NCBI RefSeq assembly: GCF_013280595.1
Contig: NZ_JAAATY010000002.1
Span: 372,001 to 436,000, forward strand
Length of the DNA stretch: 64,000 bases
Source of the DNA: Kibdelosporangium persicum
Lineage (GTDB): Bacteria > Actinomycetota > Actinomycetes > Mycobacteriales > Pseudonocardiaceae
Reading direction: 5' to 3'
Part shown: positions 52,303 through 60,921 of the stretch, in pieces
Numbering within the stretch: position 1 is the stretch's first letter
Layout: each line of letters begins with the position of its first letter
Position numbers and translations under genes: made by a program
Notes under the pieces: model-generated
What the model was told of the DNA's origin: nothing
Databases searched by the model: none
What the model saw: only the letters and a program-made list of their open reading frames with translations

Positions 52303-53583
52303 GTGGTTCGATTGCAGCGAAGGATCGCGGTGGTCGGCACCGGGTACGTCGGCCTCACCACCGGGGCCTGCCTGGCCGCGTTGGGACATCACGTCGTCTG
52401 CGCGGACATCGATCAGGGCAAGGTGGACCGGCTGCGCCACGGCCTCGTGGACATCCTCGAACCCGGACTGGACGAGCTGGTCAGGCGCGGGCTCGCGGCG
52501 GGCAACCTGGAGTTCGTCCTGGGCGCGGCGAACGCCGTTTCGGCTGACACCGACGTGCTTTTCCTCTGCGTCCCGACGCCGATGGGTGCGGACGGCGCCG
52601 CTGACCTGCGCGCGGTCGAGTCCGTGCTCGCCGAGGTCGGCGACTTGTTGCCGGCGGGCTGTGCCGTCGCGACGAAGTCGACGGTCCCGGTCGGCACCAC
52701 GGACCGGTTGCGGCACATGGTCAACGTGCCGATCGTGGCGAATCCCGAGTTCCTGCGGGAGGGCAGCGCGGTCGACGACTTCCTGAACCCCGACCGCATC
52801 GTCGTCGGTTCGGCGGATCGCGAAGCGGCGCAACGGGTCGGCGAACTGTACGCGGCGTTGCAGGCACCGACGCTCGTGCTCGACGCGGCCAGCGCGGAGA
52901 TGGTCAAGTACGCGGCCAACTGCTTCCTCGCGGTGAAACTGTCCTATGTCAACGCGATCGCGCAGCTGTGCGACCGGGTCGGCGCGGACGTCCGTGAGGT
53001 GACCGAGGGGATGGGCCTCGATCCGCGCATCGGCCGGTCGTTCCTCCGGCCCGGGCCCGGCTGGGGCGGGTCGTGCCTGCCCAAGGACACCAACGCGTTG
53101 CTGCACGTCGCCGAGTCCGCCGGGTTGGACTTCGCGTTGCTGCGGGCGGCGATCGAGCAGAACGACCGTCAGCGGCAGGACGTGGTCGACCGGATCAGGC
53201 AGGCGTGCGACGGCACGATCAGCGGTGCGCGGATCGGCCTGCTGGGCCTGGCGTTCAAGGCGGGCACGAACGACCTGCGGGACTCACCGGCGATCCGGAT
53301 CGCGGACGCGCTGATCGCCGAAGGCGCGGAGGTCACCGCGCACGATCCGGCAATTTCGGGTGAACTGCCGGGAATGCGCCTTGTGGACGATCCCTATGAG
53401 GCGGTGAAGGGCGCGATCGCGGTGGTCGTGCTCACCGAGTGGCCGGAGTTCCGCACATTGGACTGGACCAGGGTGGCGGAGCTGATGGACGGCTTCACGG
53501 TCGTGGACACCCGTGATCTGCTCGACGGCGCCGACCTGGCCCGGGTGGGCCTGCGCTGGAAGGCCATCGGCCGGGCCGGTTGA
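52303..53583 (+). CDS. ugd: UDP-glucose 6-dehydrogenase
   Basis: The 426-residue protein begins with the NAD motif RIAVVGTGYVGLTTGACLA. TKSTVPVGTT and NPEFLREGSAVDDFLNPDRI are typical of the family, and the catalytic Cys is in GWGGSCLPKDTNAL. LGLAFKAGTNDLRDSPA is the UDP-binding part. It makes UDP-glucuronate for surface polysaccharide, in line with the glycan cluster further right. GTG 52303 is the first start; TTG 52312 has the better spacing to GGGGG and is a real alternative. Confidence 0.95.
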   Translation: MVRLQRRIAVVGTGYVGLTTGACLAALGHHVVCADIDQGKVDRLRHGLVDILEPGLDELVRRGLAAGNLEFVLGAANAVSADTDVLFLCVPTPMGADGAADLRAVESVLAEVGDLLPAGCAVATKSTVPVGTTDRLRHMVNVPIVANPEFLREGSAVDDFLNPDRIVVGSADREAAQRVGELYAALQAPTLVLDAASAEMVKYAANCFLAVKLSYVNAIAQLCDRVGADVREVTEGMGLDPRIGRSFLRPGPGWGGSCLPKDTNALLHVAESAGLDFALLRAAIEQNDRQRQDVVDRIRQACDGTISGARIGLLGLAFKAGTNDLRDSPAIRIADALIAEGAEVTAHDPAISGELPGMRLVDDPYEAVKGAIAVVVLTEWPEFRTLDWTRVAELMDGFTVVDTRDLLDGADLARVGLRWKAIGRAG

Positions 53584-53616
53584 AACGATCGAACGCGGCG
53601 GCTTAGATAGTTAGCT

Positions 53617-55407
53617 ATGTTCACGACTCGTCCCGAGCTGGCCGGTACGCACGGAATGGTGGCTTCCACCCACTGGCTGGCCTCGGCGGCGGGGATGGCG
53701 GTCCTGGAGGACGGCGGCAACGCGTTCGACGCCGCCGTGGCGGCCGGGTTCGTGTTGCAGGTGGTCGAACCGCACCTCAACGGCCCGGGCGGGGAAGTGC
53801 CCGCGGTGTTCCAGGCCGCGGGCGAAGCGCGGCCACGAGTGCTGTGTGGACAGGGCGTCTCGCCGGCAGGCGCGACCATGGCGCACTACCGTGACCTCGG
53901 CCTGGAACTGGTCCCCGGCAGCGGACTGCTCGCCGCGACCGTTCCGGGTGCGTGGGACGGGTGGCTGATCCTGTTGCGCGACTACGGAACCAAACGTTTG
54001 CGCGACGTCCTCGACAAGGCGATCGGCTACGCCCGAAGCGGATTTCCGATCCTGCCGAGGATTCCGGACACGATCGACGCGGTCACCACGCTGTTCAGGG
54101 ACCACTGGCCCAGCTCGGCCGAACTCTGGCTGCCCGGCGGGCGATCGCCCGCGGCGGGCACGCTGTTCCGCAACCCGGTACTGGCCGACACCCTGGAGCG
54201 GTTGCTCGCCGAGGCCGAACGCGCGGGCTCTGACCGGGAGGCCCAGATCGAAGCCGCCCGCCGGGCCTGGTACCAGGGTTTTGTGGCCGAGGCGATCGAC
54301 TCGTTCGCCCGCAACGCCTTCCACGACGACTCCGGCCGGGACCACGCCGGTGTGCTGACCGGCCAGGACCTGGCTTCGTGGCAGGCGTCCTTCGAGGACG
54401 CGCTGACCGTCGACTTCGGCGACTGGACCCTGGTCAAGTGCGGCCCGTGGACCCAGGGCCCGGTGCTGGCGCAGCAGTTGCGCCTGCTCGAAGGCTTCGC
54501 CGACCGACTGTCCTATGTCGACTCGCTGCCGACCGCGGAGACGATCCACCTGGCGATCGAGTGCGCCAAACTGGCCTTCGCCGACCGGGAAGCGTGGTAC
54601 GGCGACGATCCCTCGGTGCCGCTCGGCACACTGCTCTCCGAGGACTACGCGGCCAACCGGCGTGCACTGGTCACGTCCCACGCGTCGTTCGAGTTACGCC
54701 CGGGCTCACCCAACGGCCGACCGCCCCGACTGCCGGAGTTCGCGGTGCCGTATTTCGTGCCCGCCGAGGAAATCTCCGGCGCGTTGGGCGAACCGACCGT
54801 CGGCAACAGCGGCGTCGTCCGTGGCGACACAGTCCACATCGACGTGGTCGACGCGGCCGGGAACATGATCTCCGCGACCCCGTCGGGCGGTTGGCTGCAG
54901 TCCTCGCCGACCATCCCCGAATTGGGCTTCTGCCTGGGCACGCGCGCCCAGATGTTCACCCTGGAACCGCATTTCGCGAGCTCACTGCACCCAGGACGGC
55001 GACCCCGGATCACGCTGTCGCCGTCGATGGCGTTGCGTGACGGCGTCCCACGGCTGGCGTTCGGCACGCCCGGCGGTGACCAGCAGGACCAGTGGCAGCT
55101 GTGTTTCTGGCTGGCCCACATCGGCGCGGGCCTGAACATGCAGGAAGCGATCGACGCGCCCACCTGGCACTCGGGTGCGTTCCCGAGCTCGTTCTTCCCG
55201 CGCTACTGGCAACCAGGCGAACTGGTGGTGGAATCGCGGATCGGCGAGGCCGCCATCGCGGAGCTGCGTGACCGCGGCCACCTCGTGACCGACGCCGGCC
55301 CCTGGACCCTCGGCCGGATGTCCGCCGTCTCCCGTGACCCGGCGGACGGAATGCTGCGCGCGGCGGCGAATCCGCGCGGCATGCAGGGATACGCCGTCGG
55401 CCGCTAG
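53617..55407 (+). CDS. Gamma-glutamyltransferase-family protein
   Basis: The 596-residue protein is a complete Ntn-hydrolase of the GGT family: the large-subunit start HGMVASTHWLASAAGMAVLE, GGNAFDAAVAAGFVLQVVEP and NGPGGE, a probable autoprocessing Thr in GVVRGDTVHIDVVDAAGN, SPSMALRDG and FGTPGGDQQ. It lacks a signal peptide, unlike classical secreted GGTs, so it is probably a cytoplasmic acylase- or transferase-like member. Its TAG stop is part of the left CTAG of the adjacent MITE-like element. Confidence 0.9.
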   Translation: MFTTRPELAGTHGMVASTHWLASAAGMAVLEDGGNAFDAAVAAGFVLQVVEPHLNGPGGEVPAVFQAAGEARPRVLCGQGVSPAGATMAHYRDLGLELVPGSGLLAATVPGAWDGWLILLRDYGTKRLRDVLDKAIGYARSGFPILPRIPDTIDAVTTLFRDHWPSSAELWLPGGRSPAAGTLFRNPVLADTLERLLAEAERAGSDREAQIEAARRAWYQGFVAEAIDSFARNAFHDDSGRDHAGVLTGQDLASWQASFEDALTVDFGDWTLVKCGPWTQGPVLAQQLRLLEGFADRLSYVDSLPTAETIHLAIECAKLAFADREAWYGDDPSVPLGTLLSEDYAANRRALVTSHASFELRPGSPNGRPPRLPEFAVPYFVPAEEISGALGEPTVGNSGVVRGDTVHIDVVDAAGNMISATPSGGWLQSSPTIPELGFCLGTRAQMFTLEPHFASSLHPGRRPRITLSPSMALRDGVPRLAFGTPGGDQQDQWQLCFWLAHIGAGLNMQEAIDAPTWHSGAFPSSFFPRYWQPGELVVESRIGEAAIAELRDRGHLVTDAGPWTLGRMSAVSRDPADGMLRAAANPRGMQGYAVGR

Positions 55408-55530
55408 GTCGTGTTTCGAATGTCCCGGTCGATGAGAGTCTGCCCCGGCCGGAGGCCGGAATCGGCTCGGTGGCGTCAGGGGCCGCATCCGGCCCGGCTA
55501 TCGCGATCGGGCATTTGAAACACGGCCTAG
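55404..55530. mobile_element. MITE-like element with imperfect terminal inverted repeats and CTAG flanks
   Basis: A ~119-bp non-coding body (55408-55526) has ends reading GTCGTGTTTCGAATGTCCCG and, on the other strand, GCCGTGTTTCAAATGCCCGA. It is flanked on both sides by CTAG (55404-55407 and 55527-55530), which fits the YTAR target duplication of IS5-group elements. There is no transposase. Each CTAG supplies the TAG stop of a flanking gene (GGT on plus, the 30-aa gene on minus). An alternative reading is a large terminator palindrome. Confidence 0.6.
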
Positions 55531-55619
55531 CTCTTACGGGGCCGCTTGAGCAGGACGTGCGTCAACCGGCCCAGGAAGAACGCGGTGACCAGGGCCACGA
55601 TCGCGACATGTACCCACAT
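55527..55619 (-). CDS. Tiny single-pass membrane protein (30 aa)
   Basis: ATG 55619 has GGAGG 4 nt upstream. The peptide starts MWVHVAIVALVTAFFLGRLT and ends in the basic VLLKRPRKS, a typical one-helix membrane peptide with positive-inside tail. Its stop is in the CTAG flank of the MITE-like element, so insertion may have set or truncated its C-terminus. It is downstream of and co-directional with the SGNH protein gene. Confidence 0.5.
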   Translation of the reverse strand: MWVHVAIVALVTAFFLGRLTHVLLKRPRKS

Positions 55620-55708
55620 GAGGCCTCCGTCGGTGGTCGTCTTACGTTCCTTGGACGTCCACGGGGCTGCGTCGGTTGAGTCTGTGACCCGGGTAACACG
55701 GTGGTGCG

Positions 55709-57001
55709 CTACTTGCGGATCGGGTTGTCCTTCAGCACACGGATGATGCCGTCCACGACCTCGGGTTGCAGCAGCTGGTTGTTGCCCGACGCGATGGTCC
55801 GTTCGACCACCTCGATGGCCACGACCTCGTTCTGCGCCAGCATCTCCCCGGCGGCCCGGCCGTTGTCGGTGTTCACCTTGCCGTAGTGCAGCACGGTCAG
55901 ATCGCCGAACGAAGCGGCCAGGTACCGCAAGGCCCGGATGGTGAACGAGTCGCCGAGCATGCCGACCGACTGCGTCACGGTGCCCTGGCCGGTCGCGTGC
56001 CCGACCTGGACCGGCGTGGAGAAGTCCGGCGGAACGGCCCGGGTCTGGTCGCGCACGCCGTCCGGCTTCAGCGAGTACATGAACCCCTTGTTGGTCCCGG
56101 ACAGGCCGATCAGCGGAGGAGTGTCGGCCGGGACCGAGTACTCCTCGGTCGGCGTGGTCACCCATTTCCGGGTGATCGTCGGGTGCACGGCCTCGGCCAT
56201 CCGGCGGGCCATGATGATGCCGCCCTCGTCCCACCAGTGGCCGTCCAGCGGCGGGTAGACCGGGTGGCCGAGTTGCTTTCCGCGCGCCTGCAGTTCGCCG
56301 CGCAGGTCGACCATGCCCGCCTCCGCGGTGAGCAGCGGCCACATCTCGCCGTTCACCTTCTGCAGGCAGTCCTTGCCCGCGTAGGTGTTCGGCAGGTTCT
56401 CCGGCACGATCGTGGACTTGTCCGGGGCGACCACCAGAACGAACTTGCGGCCGGACGCCTCGACGCCTTCCCGGAGCCGGCGGATCAGGTCCAGTGTGGA
56501 CCTGAGGTCGCGTACCTGGTTGCAGCGGCTGACCACGTCGTCGCCGTAGTACATCCAGCCGTTCTTGCCCTCGATCGCCAGCGGGATCGTGATGCCCGGG
56601 TTGATCTGGCGTTTGTCCCCGCCCTGCGGGCCGGGCACCCCGGCGACCGGGCCGGACGACTGCGGGCTGCGGCCCAGGGCCGGCGGCTCGCCGAACAGGC
56701 CGCGGCTGATCCCGTTGACCGCGTCGATCGCTTCCCGGCGGAACGGCAGGTGGTCATTCGACCAGCCGTTGAAATTGGTGAAGAACGACCAGCCGTCACC
56801 GGGATTCGGAAATGACGCCAGCCGGTGGTTCTCCAATTCCGTCGGACGCATTCCGACGGCCAGGGAAATGACCGGCATCGCGAAGAAGACGACCGCGCAG
56901 ATGATCGCGGTGAGCTGCCGGGCGCCGTGCCTCGGCCGGTAGAGGGTGTGTTCCTTGGGCAGCCACGCTTCGTGGATCGGAGGTAACGTGCCGGTCGCCA
57001 T
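55709..57001 (-). CDS. AlgX/AlgJ-type SGNH acetyltransferase-like membrane protein
   Basis: The 430-residue protein has a short cytoplasmic N-terminus, one transmembrane helix (LTAIICAVVFFAMPVISLAV) and an exported SGNH-like domain. FNGWSNDHLPFRREAIDAVN, GKNGWMYYGDD, VVAPDKSTIVPENLP, PLDGHWWDEGG and the GDSFT box (GMLGDSFTIRA) match the AlgX/AlgJ family of O-acetyltransferases. It probably acetylates an exopolysaccharide outside the membrane. It is 28 bp after the methyltransferase gene in the glycan operon. Confidence 0.85.
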   Translation of the reverse strand: MATGTLPPIHEAWLPKEHTLYRPRHGARQLTAIICAVVFFAMPVISLAVGMRPTELENHRLASFPNPGDGWSFFTNFNGWSNDHLPFRREAIDAVNGISRGLFGEPPALGRSPQSSGPVAGVPGPQGGDKRQINPGITIPLAIEGKNGWMYYGDDVVSRCNQVRDLRSTLDLIRRLREGVEASGRKFVLVVAPDKSTIVPENLPNTYAGKDCLQKVNGEMWPLLTAEAGMVDLRGELQARGKQLGHPVYPPLDGHWWDEGGIIMARRMAEAVHPTITRKWVTTPTEEYSVPADTPPLIGLSGTNKGFMYSLKPDGVRDQTRAVPPDFSTPVQVGHATGQGTVTQSVGMLGDSFTIRALRYLAASFGDLTVLHYGKVNTDNGRAAGEMLAQNEVVAIEVVERTIASGNNQLLQPEVVDGIIRVLKDNPIRK

Positions 57002-57029
57002 GAGTCATACCCTAGCCCGGTTCGGCCGG

Positions 57030-58157
57030 TCATAGACCGTGATTGATGTCCACCCGGTATTCGCCGACCTCGATCGCGTAGAAGTAACTCACCCAATCGC
57101 TGCCCGCGCGGTCGTCCGGCGTGGCCTCGAGCACGGTGCAGCCGATTTGCTCGAACAAGGCACACACAAGGTCCTTGCGCACGCCGTGCATCTCCATCGC
57201 GCCGATGGTCGCCGGGGCGGCGGCGGGCTCGGGAGTGTCAGCCGGCGAAGGCGCTTCGACGGCGGGAGCGGCCGCACGGACCTCGACGGGCACGCGCACG
57301 GTCTGGCTGCCGCGATCCGCCCACCAGGCCACGGATTCCTGCACGACGTCGACTTCCAGCTCGTACGAGCCGGGCTCGGCGGGTGCCTTGATCCGGATCA
57401 GCGCCTCGGTGTGCTCGCCCGGCTTCAACGGGCAGCGGACACTGTCCCGCCCGTCGTCCTGCACGGCCATCAAACCGTTGCGGCGCCAGTGGTTGCCCGC
57501 GTTCAACAGCTGCCCGGACGGCCATTCGCCGTCACTGGCGTTGGTGACGCCGACGCGGATGTAGCTGTTCTCGCCGACTTCGAGCGTCGACGGCGCCTCC
57601 AGCACGTGCAGCTCGGCTTTGCTGTGCCACGGCGGGATCGGCCGCACGGCCGGGATGTGGCTCGGGACCTGGAAGAGCAGGTGCCCGCCGGGGCGGACGA
57701 TCCTGGCCATCTCCAGCATGTAGCGCAGCGACAGCGCGGGCCTGATGTGCTGCAACGTGATCACGCTGATCACCAGGTCGACCGAGTCGTCGTCGAACGG
57801 CAGCGTGGCGGCGTCGTTGTGGACGAACCGCACACGGTCGGGGAACGGGTTGCTGGCCCGTGCCTCCTCGATCATCGAGCGGGCCACGTCAACACCGGTG
57901 ACGTGCTTGAAGTGCTCGGCGAGGGCGTAGCTCAACCGGCCGACACCGCACCCGAAGTCCACGGCGGCGTCGCCGTACGGCCTGCGGTGCTTGTCCAGGA
58001 CGTCCAGCAGCTTGCGGATCTCGGCACGGCCGCTGTCGAAGAACCTGGTCTTCGCCTCGCCACCGTGGAACTCGTGTTCGGTGAGCACCGCCCAGTACGG
58101 GTCGGACGTGCCCAGCGTCTCCCACGCGTCGCGGACCCGGTCAAGCTCCTTGCTCAT
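57030..58157 (-). CDS. SAM-dependent methyltransferase with inserted beta-sandwich-like domain
   Basis: From ATG 58157 it has 375 residues. A class I methyltransferase core occupies about 1-170 (motif I VDFGCGVGR at 66-74, GVDVARSMIEEA, PFDDDSVDLVISVITLQHI, RPGGHLLFQVPS). A beta-rich region (about 185-292) and an Ala/Pro linker follow. The last ~55 residues (EMHGVRKDLVCALFEQIG, SDWVSYFYAI) look like the final methyltransferase strands, so the middle domain appears inserted. The gene overlaps the glycosyltransferase by 17 bp, and a sugar acceptor is likely. Confidence 0.82.
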   Translation of the reverse strand: MSKELDRVRDAWETLGTSDPYWAVLTEHEFHGGEAKTRFFDSGRAEIRKLLDVLDKHRRPYGDAAVDFGCGVGRLSYALAEHFKHVTGVDVARSMIEEARASNPFPDRVRFVHNDAATLPFDDDSVDLVISVITLQHIRPALSLRYMLEMARIVRPGGHLLFQVPSHIPAVRPIPPWHSKAELHVLEAPSTLEVGENSYIRVGVTNASDGEWPSGQLLNAGNHWRRNGLMAVQDDGRDSVRCPLKPGEHTEALIRIKAPAEPGSYELEVDVVQESVAWWADRGSQTVRVPVEVRAAAPAVEAPSPADTPEPAAAPATIGAMEMHGVRKDLVCALFEQIGCTVLEATPDDRAGSDWVSYFYAIEVGEYRVDINHGL

Positions 58158-60921
58158 CTGACGATTCCCCTCTGGCAAGTCGTTCGTCCAGCATCCGTTC
58201 CACCTTGCCGAGCTGCTCGGTCAGCTGCTCGATCCGGTCGGACACCTGGTTCTCCAGCAGGTCGATCCGCATGTTCTGGGCGTCGGTGGTGTCCACGAAC
58301 CGGCGGTTGAGCCGGTCGAGCGCGTTCTGCACGCCGTCCGTCAGCGTGGCCATGACCTTGCGCTGATGCACGTCGTAGTGGTCGATCACGCGCAGCACGA
58401 CGCGTCGCATCGCGGGCGCCAACGGCAGCCGCGACGGACCGTTCGTCTCCGCACGCCACCGCACCGCCTCGCGTGCTTCGACCAGTGGCCGCAGCACGGG
58501 ATCGGTCGACGCCAAGGACGGTGACGATGTCTCGGTCTTGCGTTCCTGCCATGTCTTGTAGGCGTCCCGCAGTTGTGTGGTGACCCAGGCCGCGGCGGCC
58601 TCCGGGGAACGGGTCCGCAGGACGTACTCCCGGGCGGCGCGGCCACGGCGGTCGGCTTCCGCCGGGTTGTCCGCGATCTCCCGCATCGCCTCCGCGGCGG
58701 CGTCCAGATCCGGATCGGCCCACTGCGCGTTCTCCTGGTACGGCGCCCAGCCAGGGCCGACTTCGACCATCCGGTACGGGATCGGCCAGCCGACCTCGTC
58801 GTTGAAGAACTCCGTCGTGCTGGAGTAGTCCGTGGAGATGACGGCCATTCCGCGCACCATCGCCTCGGCGACGGTCAGGCCGAAACCCTCACTGCGGTGC
58901 AGCGAGACGTAGCAGTCGCTGTCGGCGTAGAGCTTGTTGAGCTCCGCCACGCTGAGGTACCGCTCGACCAGTTCGATCCGCGGGTCGCCGTCGATCACGT
59001 GCAGCAGGCGCTCAACCGCCTTCGCGTGCAGCTGCCCGTTGGTCGCCTTGATCACCAGCTTGACGTCGTCCCGGCCTTCGAACGCCTTCTTGAAGGCGGT
59101 GACCACGCCCCAGGGGTTCTTGCGCTGCCCGGTGCTGTTGTAGTCGAACGCGAAGAAGAACTGGACGGTCTTGCCCGGGTCACGCGGCGGCCGCGGCGGC
59201 AGCCCGGGATCCATCACCGGAACCGGGATCACCTTCACCGGCACCGGCGAGTGCTTGGCGAACGCCTTGGCGCAGAACTCGCTGACGGTCCAGATCTCGT
59301 CGACGAAGTCGTAGCCCATGTGCTGCCACGCCGGGAAGTCCTCGAGTTCCCACGCCCACAGCCCGATCCGGTACCGCTCGTGGCCGACCTCCGGGTAGCT
59401 GGCCATCAGCAACTCGGTCTGGTCGGCGTTCACCGCCATGATGGTGACCGGGAACCGCGGCCTGCCCGCGGTCGGCGGCAGGTCCAGCGCGGTGCTACAG
59501 GCCAGCGAGTGCTCCTCGACCACGGACACCAGCGGAACTCCGGCCCGCTCGACCACCTTGCTGATGATCCGGCCCATTTCGCCGAGCCCCAGTTCCGCGG
59601 TGAGGTACCCGGCGATGTTCACGCCGAACTCGTCGACCGGCGCCCGCAGCGACCGGGGTTCCTTGGGCAGCGCCCATTTCGGGACCATCTTCTCCTGCAC
59701 GCCGTACGTCCGGCACCACTGCCGGTACGCCGCCGCATCGGCACCGCACGGCCACGGGAAGGCACGCTGCAGGTCACCGCGGTTGGCCCAGACGGCCATC
59801 AGCAACCGGTTCATGCCCGCCGCCTCCTCGGGCGGCGAGCTCGGCGAGGCGAGCCAACGCTGGAAGCCGACTCCGCCGTCGGGGCCGAACGGGTGCGGCG
59901 GGATCTCGGTGATCGCCCGCTTGAACCGGAGCTGTTCGGCGTCCGGCTCCTCGGCCTCCATCCAGGCGTGCCGGAACATCCGGCGCAACGGCATCGTCAG
60001 CTTCGTGCCGTCCGGCAGGGTGTCGAAACCGTACGGAACCGACTTCAACGGCTCGACGTACCCGTTGGCCAGCAACGACTTCCGGTAGTCGTCACACAGC
60101 CGCTTCAAGTCGGGGTGCTCGGAGAGCCGCACGCGCGGCCGGACCTGGCAGTGCCTGCTCAGCAACCACGGGTCCTCCGGCCGGTACCCGCTGAAGTGGA
60201 AGAACCGCACCGGCGCCGGGCCGGCTAGCAGCGTGCCGTCGGCCTTCACCGTCAGCGGCCGCTCGTGCAGGTTCCAGTACGCGACGTTGAAACCGGGGTC
60301 GCGGATCACCGTGTGCCGGAACAGGGTCGGGATCTGGTCGGCCCACCGCTGGTCGGCGAACATCTGCACGGCGGTGTCGATCACCGCGTCCTGGCGCAGC
60401 CGTTCGGCCCAGAAGTCCAGGAAACCCCTGGCGCCCCGGCTGACCGCGAGGAAGCCGAGGTCGAACATGCCCTCGCCGAGGATCGCCGCCTCGGTGGGTT
60501 CCCGGCCGTCCCGCGGAAGCGGGTTGAGAAACCGGGGCGTGAGCACGATCTCGTGGTTCGCGGCCAGCTCCGCCACCTCGGGCATCGGCGCGAACACCTG
60601 GATGTCCGGCTGGAGGTAGACCACGACCGGAGCCCGGTCGAGCAACCGGCGCAGCAGCAACGGTTTCACCGCGCCGGCCAGCTCGGCGACCGAGTACGAG
60701 GTCGCCATCCGCAGGTAGTCGGTCTCGCTGACGTCCAGCAGCTCCGGCCCGGCCAGCTGGTAGCCGTCGCCGGTCACGCCCTCGGGAACGCCATCGGTGA
60801 CGACCACGACGAACTCGTGGTCCGGATGGTGGTCCAGGTACGACTTCGCCAGTACACGCGCGAGAGGCAGGTAGTTACGCGCGACGATCGTGCACGCGAT
60901 GACGCCGAGTCTGTCAGCCAT
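58141..60921 (-). CDS. Large glycosyltransferase (GT8-like N-terminus + GT4 domain + coiled coil)
   Basis: The 926-residue protein starts like sugar-nucleotide transferases (GVIACTIVARNYLPLARVLA, VVYLQPDIQVFAPM with a QPD in place of DxD). A GT-B/GT4 domain at about 430-790 has VQFFFAFDYNSTGQRKNPWG and the donor-binding HRSEGFGLTVAEAM, STDYSSTTEF. The C-terminal ~80 residues are a coiled coil (DLLENQVSDRIEQLTEQLGK). Two catalytic regions in one chain could add two sugars in turn. It overlaps the upstream gene by 8 bp. Confidence 0.88.
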   Translation of the reverse strand: MADRLGVIACTIVARNYLPLARVLAKSYLDHHPDHEFVVVVTDGVPEGVTGDGYQLAGPELLDVSETDYLRMATSYSVAELAGAVKPLLLRRLLDRAPVVVYLQPDIQVFAPMPEVAELAANHEIVLTPRFLNPLPRDGREPTEAAILGEGMFDLGFLAVSRGARGFLDFWAERLRQDAVIDTAVQMFADQRWADQIPTLFRHTVIRDPGFNVAYWNLHERPLTVKADGTLLAGPAPVRFFHFSGYRPEDPWLLSRHCQVRPRVRLSEHPDLKRLCDDYRKSLLANGYVEPLKSVPYGFDTLPDGTKLTMPLRRMFRHAWMEAEEPDAEQLRFKRAITEIPPHPFGPDGGVGFQRWLASPSSPPEEAAGMNRLLMAVWANRGDLQRAFPWPCGADAAAYRQWCRTYGVQEKMVPKWALPKEPRSLRAPVDEFGVNIAGYLTAELGLGEMGRIISKVVERAGVPLVSVVEEHSLACSTALDLPPTAGRPRFPVTIMAVNADQTELLMASYPEVGHERYRIGLWAWELEDFPAWQHMGYDFVDEIWTVSEFCAKAFAKHSPVPVKVIPVPVMDPGLPPRPPRDPGKTVQFFFAFDYNSTGQRKNPWGVVTAFKKAFEGRDDVKLVIKATNGQLHAKAVERLLHVIDGDPRIELVERYLSVAELNKLYADSDCYVSLHRSEGFGLTVAEAMVRGMAVISTDYSSTTEFFNDEVGWPIPYRMVEVGPGWAPYQENAQWADPDLDAAAEAMREIADNPAEADRRGRAAREYVLRTRSPEAAAAWVTTQLRDAYKTWQERKTETSSPSLASTDPVLRPLVEAREAVRWRAETNGPSRLPLAPAMRRVVLRVIDHYDVHQRKVMATLTDGVQNALDRLNRRFVDTTDAQNMRIDLLENQVSDRIEQLTEQLGKVERMLDERLARGESSDEQGA

